A stretch of 64,000 nucleotides of DNA. It comes from Chitinophagaceae bacterium (GTDB taxonomy: Bacteria > Bacteroidota > Bacteroidia > Chitinophagales > Chitinophagaceae). The translations under genes were made by a program, and so were the position numbers. The notes under the pieces were generated by a model that was not told the origin of the DNA, ran no database searches, and saw only the letters and a list, made by a program, of their open reading frames with translations. How positions within the stretch are numbered: position 1 is the first letter of the stretch; each line of letters opens with the position of its first letter. Positions 62,818 to 64,000 of this stretch are shown here, piece after piece. Location of the stretch: the NCBI GenBank assembly GCA_020403455.1, contig JADBXP010000004.1, positions 62,001-126,000 of the forward strand, written 5' to 3'.

Positions 62818-64000
62818 GGGATGGCTTGCCGGCATGATAAAACATGGTATTGCTGTTTTCCTTGCGGAAGATATTATTTCCGGTATTGATTATATCCTCC
62901 ACAGTCACTGAACGGTACCTGTCCAGTTCAGTATTCATCAAAGAAGCATCTCCCAACAATTCATAATGAGCAAGACTAGCGGCTCGATTGGTAAGACTCA
63001 TGTCCTCAAACACAATCATGCTTTCTGTTTTGTTCTTCACCTTTTCAAGCTCTGCCTCAGGAATGGCGTTGTTAATTAGTCTATCCAATTCTGCTTCCAG
63101 CGCAGCTTTTGCTTTTTCATGACTTACCCCGTCAACCAACCGGGATTCCAATGCCACTAATCCTTTATCCGTGCTGCCAAAATGATGTACCTCCAGTGCA
63201 GAAAAAATCTTTTGTTCCTTGACCAATGCATGATATAGTCGGGACGAGTTGCCACCACCCAAAATCTCGGTGATCAAATCAGCTGCATAGTACCCCTGCT
63301 CCAACCGGGCGTCCATGTGCCAGGCCATGATCAATGCATTGGCAGGTACATCTGCAAAAACATCAGTATGCCTGGAAGCAGTTTGCACCGGCTCGGCAGG
63401 CAATGAACGAAGGTATTTTTCTCCGGAGGGGATGTTTCCGAACCACTTATTGGCCAATCCCTTTACCTGCTCCGTTGTAACCGCTCCTGCCACTACCAAA
63501 ATTGCATTTGCAGGTCGATAATGTTTGAAAAAAAACGAACGCACGTCTTCCATAGATGCCTTCTCCACATGGCTGAGCTCTTGGCCGATCGTCATCCATC
63601 GATAGGGGTGTACCTGATAACAAAGTGCCCGCATGCGATGCCATATATCACCATAGGGTTTATTCAGGTAATGCTCCTTGAACTCTTCACAAACCACCTT
63701 GCGCTGAACGTTCAGGCTTTTCTTGGTAAATGCCAATTCCATCATCCGATCACTTTCAAGCCAGAAGGCAGTCTCCAGATTTTTGGCTGGCAGTTGACAA
63801 TAATAATTAGTCAAATCATTGGTCGTATAGGCATTGTTCTCGCCTCCGGCTCTTTGTAACGGCTCATCATAATCAGGAATATTCTTGCTGCCTCCAAACA
63901 TCAGGTGTTCAAATAAATGGGCGAAACCTGTTCTGTCCGGATGTTCGTCCCTCGCACCCACGTCATACATCACATTGACTACTGCCATGGGGGTATCATG
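62810..64000 (-). CDS. M16-family zinc peptidase, catalytic subunit (cut by window end)
   Basis: 396 residues are visible; the frame is open to the right edge (HDTPMAVVNVMYDVG), so the true start lies outside. The zinc motif is HLFEH in GFAHLFEHLMFGG, with the downstream ligand glutamate in VVCEEFKEH. PYRWMTIG and GGGNSSRLYHAL are typical of M16B processing-peptidase-like enzymes. It degrades peptides, likely in the periplasm or cytoplasm depending on the missing N terminus. The next gene overlaps its end by eight bases and encodes the non-catalytic partner. Confidence 0.94.
   Translation of the reverse strand, partial: HDTPMAVVNVMYDVGARDEHPDRTGFAHLFEHLMFGGSKNIPDYDEPLQRAGGENNAYTTNDLTNYYCQLPAKNLETAFWLESDRMMELAFTKKSLNVQRKVVCEEFKEHYLNKPYGDIWHRMRALCYQVHPYRWMTIGQELSHVEKASMEDVRSFFFKHYRPANAILVVAGAVTTEQVKGLANKWFGNIPSGEKYLRSLPAEPVQTASRHTDVFADVPANALIMAWHMDARLEQGYYAADLITEILGGGNSSRLYHALVKEQKIFSALEVHHFGSTDKGLVALESRLVDGVSHEKAKAALEAELDRLINNAIPEAELEKVKNKTESMIVFEDMSLTNRAASLAHYELLGDASLMNTELDRYRSVTVEDIINTGNNIFRKENSNTMFYHAGKPSHA

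Noticed and set aside
1..64000. tRNA, rRNA, CRISPR array, IS element or integrated mobile element
   Set aside because: Scanning by eye for tRNA T-arm patterns, regular repeats, transposase motifs and long terminal repeats gave nothing convincing.

Overview
The window reads as a piece of a Bacteroidota chromosome, most likely from the Chitinophagaceae or a close relative. The signs are a type IX secretion component (PorZ-like), several protein families largely confined to Bacteroidota (DUF4836-like, DUF5606-like, OMP_b-brl_3-like barrels, TlpA proteins with a DUF4369-like head), a long two-domain IspG, a B. fragilis-type N-acylornithine carbamoyltransferase, and many start sites preceded by the Bacteroidota -7 element TAnnTTTG. 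No rRNA, tRNA, CRISPR array, phage or insertion sequence was recognised. Both ends cut genes: gatB on the left and an M16 peptidase on the right.

Layout. 1-7.2 kb: gatB tail, a TlpA-like lipoprotein, an MMPL/RND exporter, a PAP2-like membrane protein, rpoN and two small envelope proteins whose ends overlap. 7.3-8 kb: a HI1419/HI1420-type toxin-antitoxin pair with a visible operator. 8.2-11.3 kb: a DegT-type aminotransferase, a DsbA-like protein, an exported RidA and a DUF5606-like protein. 11.4-20.4 kb: an exported NagZ-like/beta-lactamase-like fusion, then a DUF4836-like lipoprotein, an ABC ATPase without its H-loop histidine, an FtsX-type permease and porZ, all on the plus strand. 20.4-31.1 kb: a YncE/phosphoesterase fusion, a PliI-type lysozyme inhibitor, fused isobutyryl-CoA mutase (icmF), aldose epimerase, RidA, tsaB, and an ArsR regulator with a CstB-like persulfide dioxygenase-rhodanese. 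31.1-38.6 kb: lipid A-type acyltransferase, nadB, ispG, an OXA-fold lipoprotein that has lost its catalytic residues, kbl and an FKBP isomerase.

38.7-47.0 kb is a minus-strand arginine operon: GNAT-argG-argC-argD-argF'-argB-argE-argH. Val90 in the carbamoyltransferase lies at the residue that separates acetyl- from succinyl-ornithine enzymes and suggests an N-succinyl route. The leading GNAT, which carries a four-cysteine motif, is then the best local candidate for the first enzyme. 47.4-64 kb: an outer-membrane barrel, a YHS lipoprotein, a SNF2 helicase with two SWIM motifs, comB, a tail-less SSB, a small zinc-finger-like protein, gcvT, a small protein-PadR-PspC operon with a clear promoter, dyad and terminator, a YvlD-like membrane protein and a paired M16 peptidase.

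Most genes are ordinary metabolism and envelope maintenance. The features that look least described are the lipoprotein-ABC-PorZ cluster, the degenerate OXA-fold protein, the small protein-PadR-PspC unit with its dyad over the -33 region, the structured leader before the arginine operon, and promoters whose -7 element ends 3-4 nt before the start codon, which predicts leaderless mRNAs. All calls come from reading the sequence; no database search or alignment program was run.
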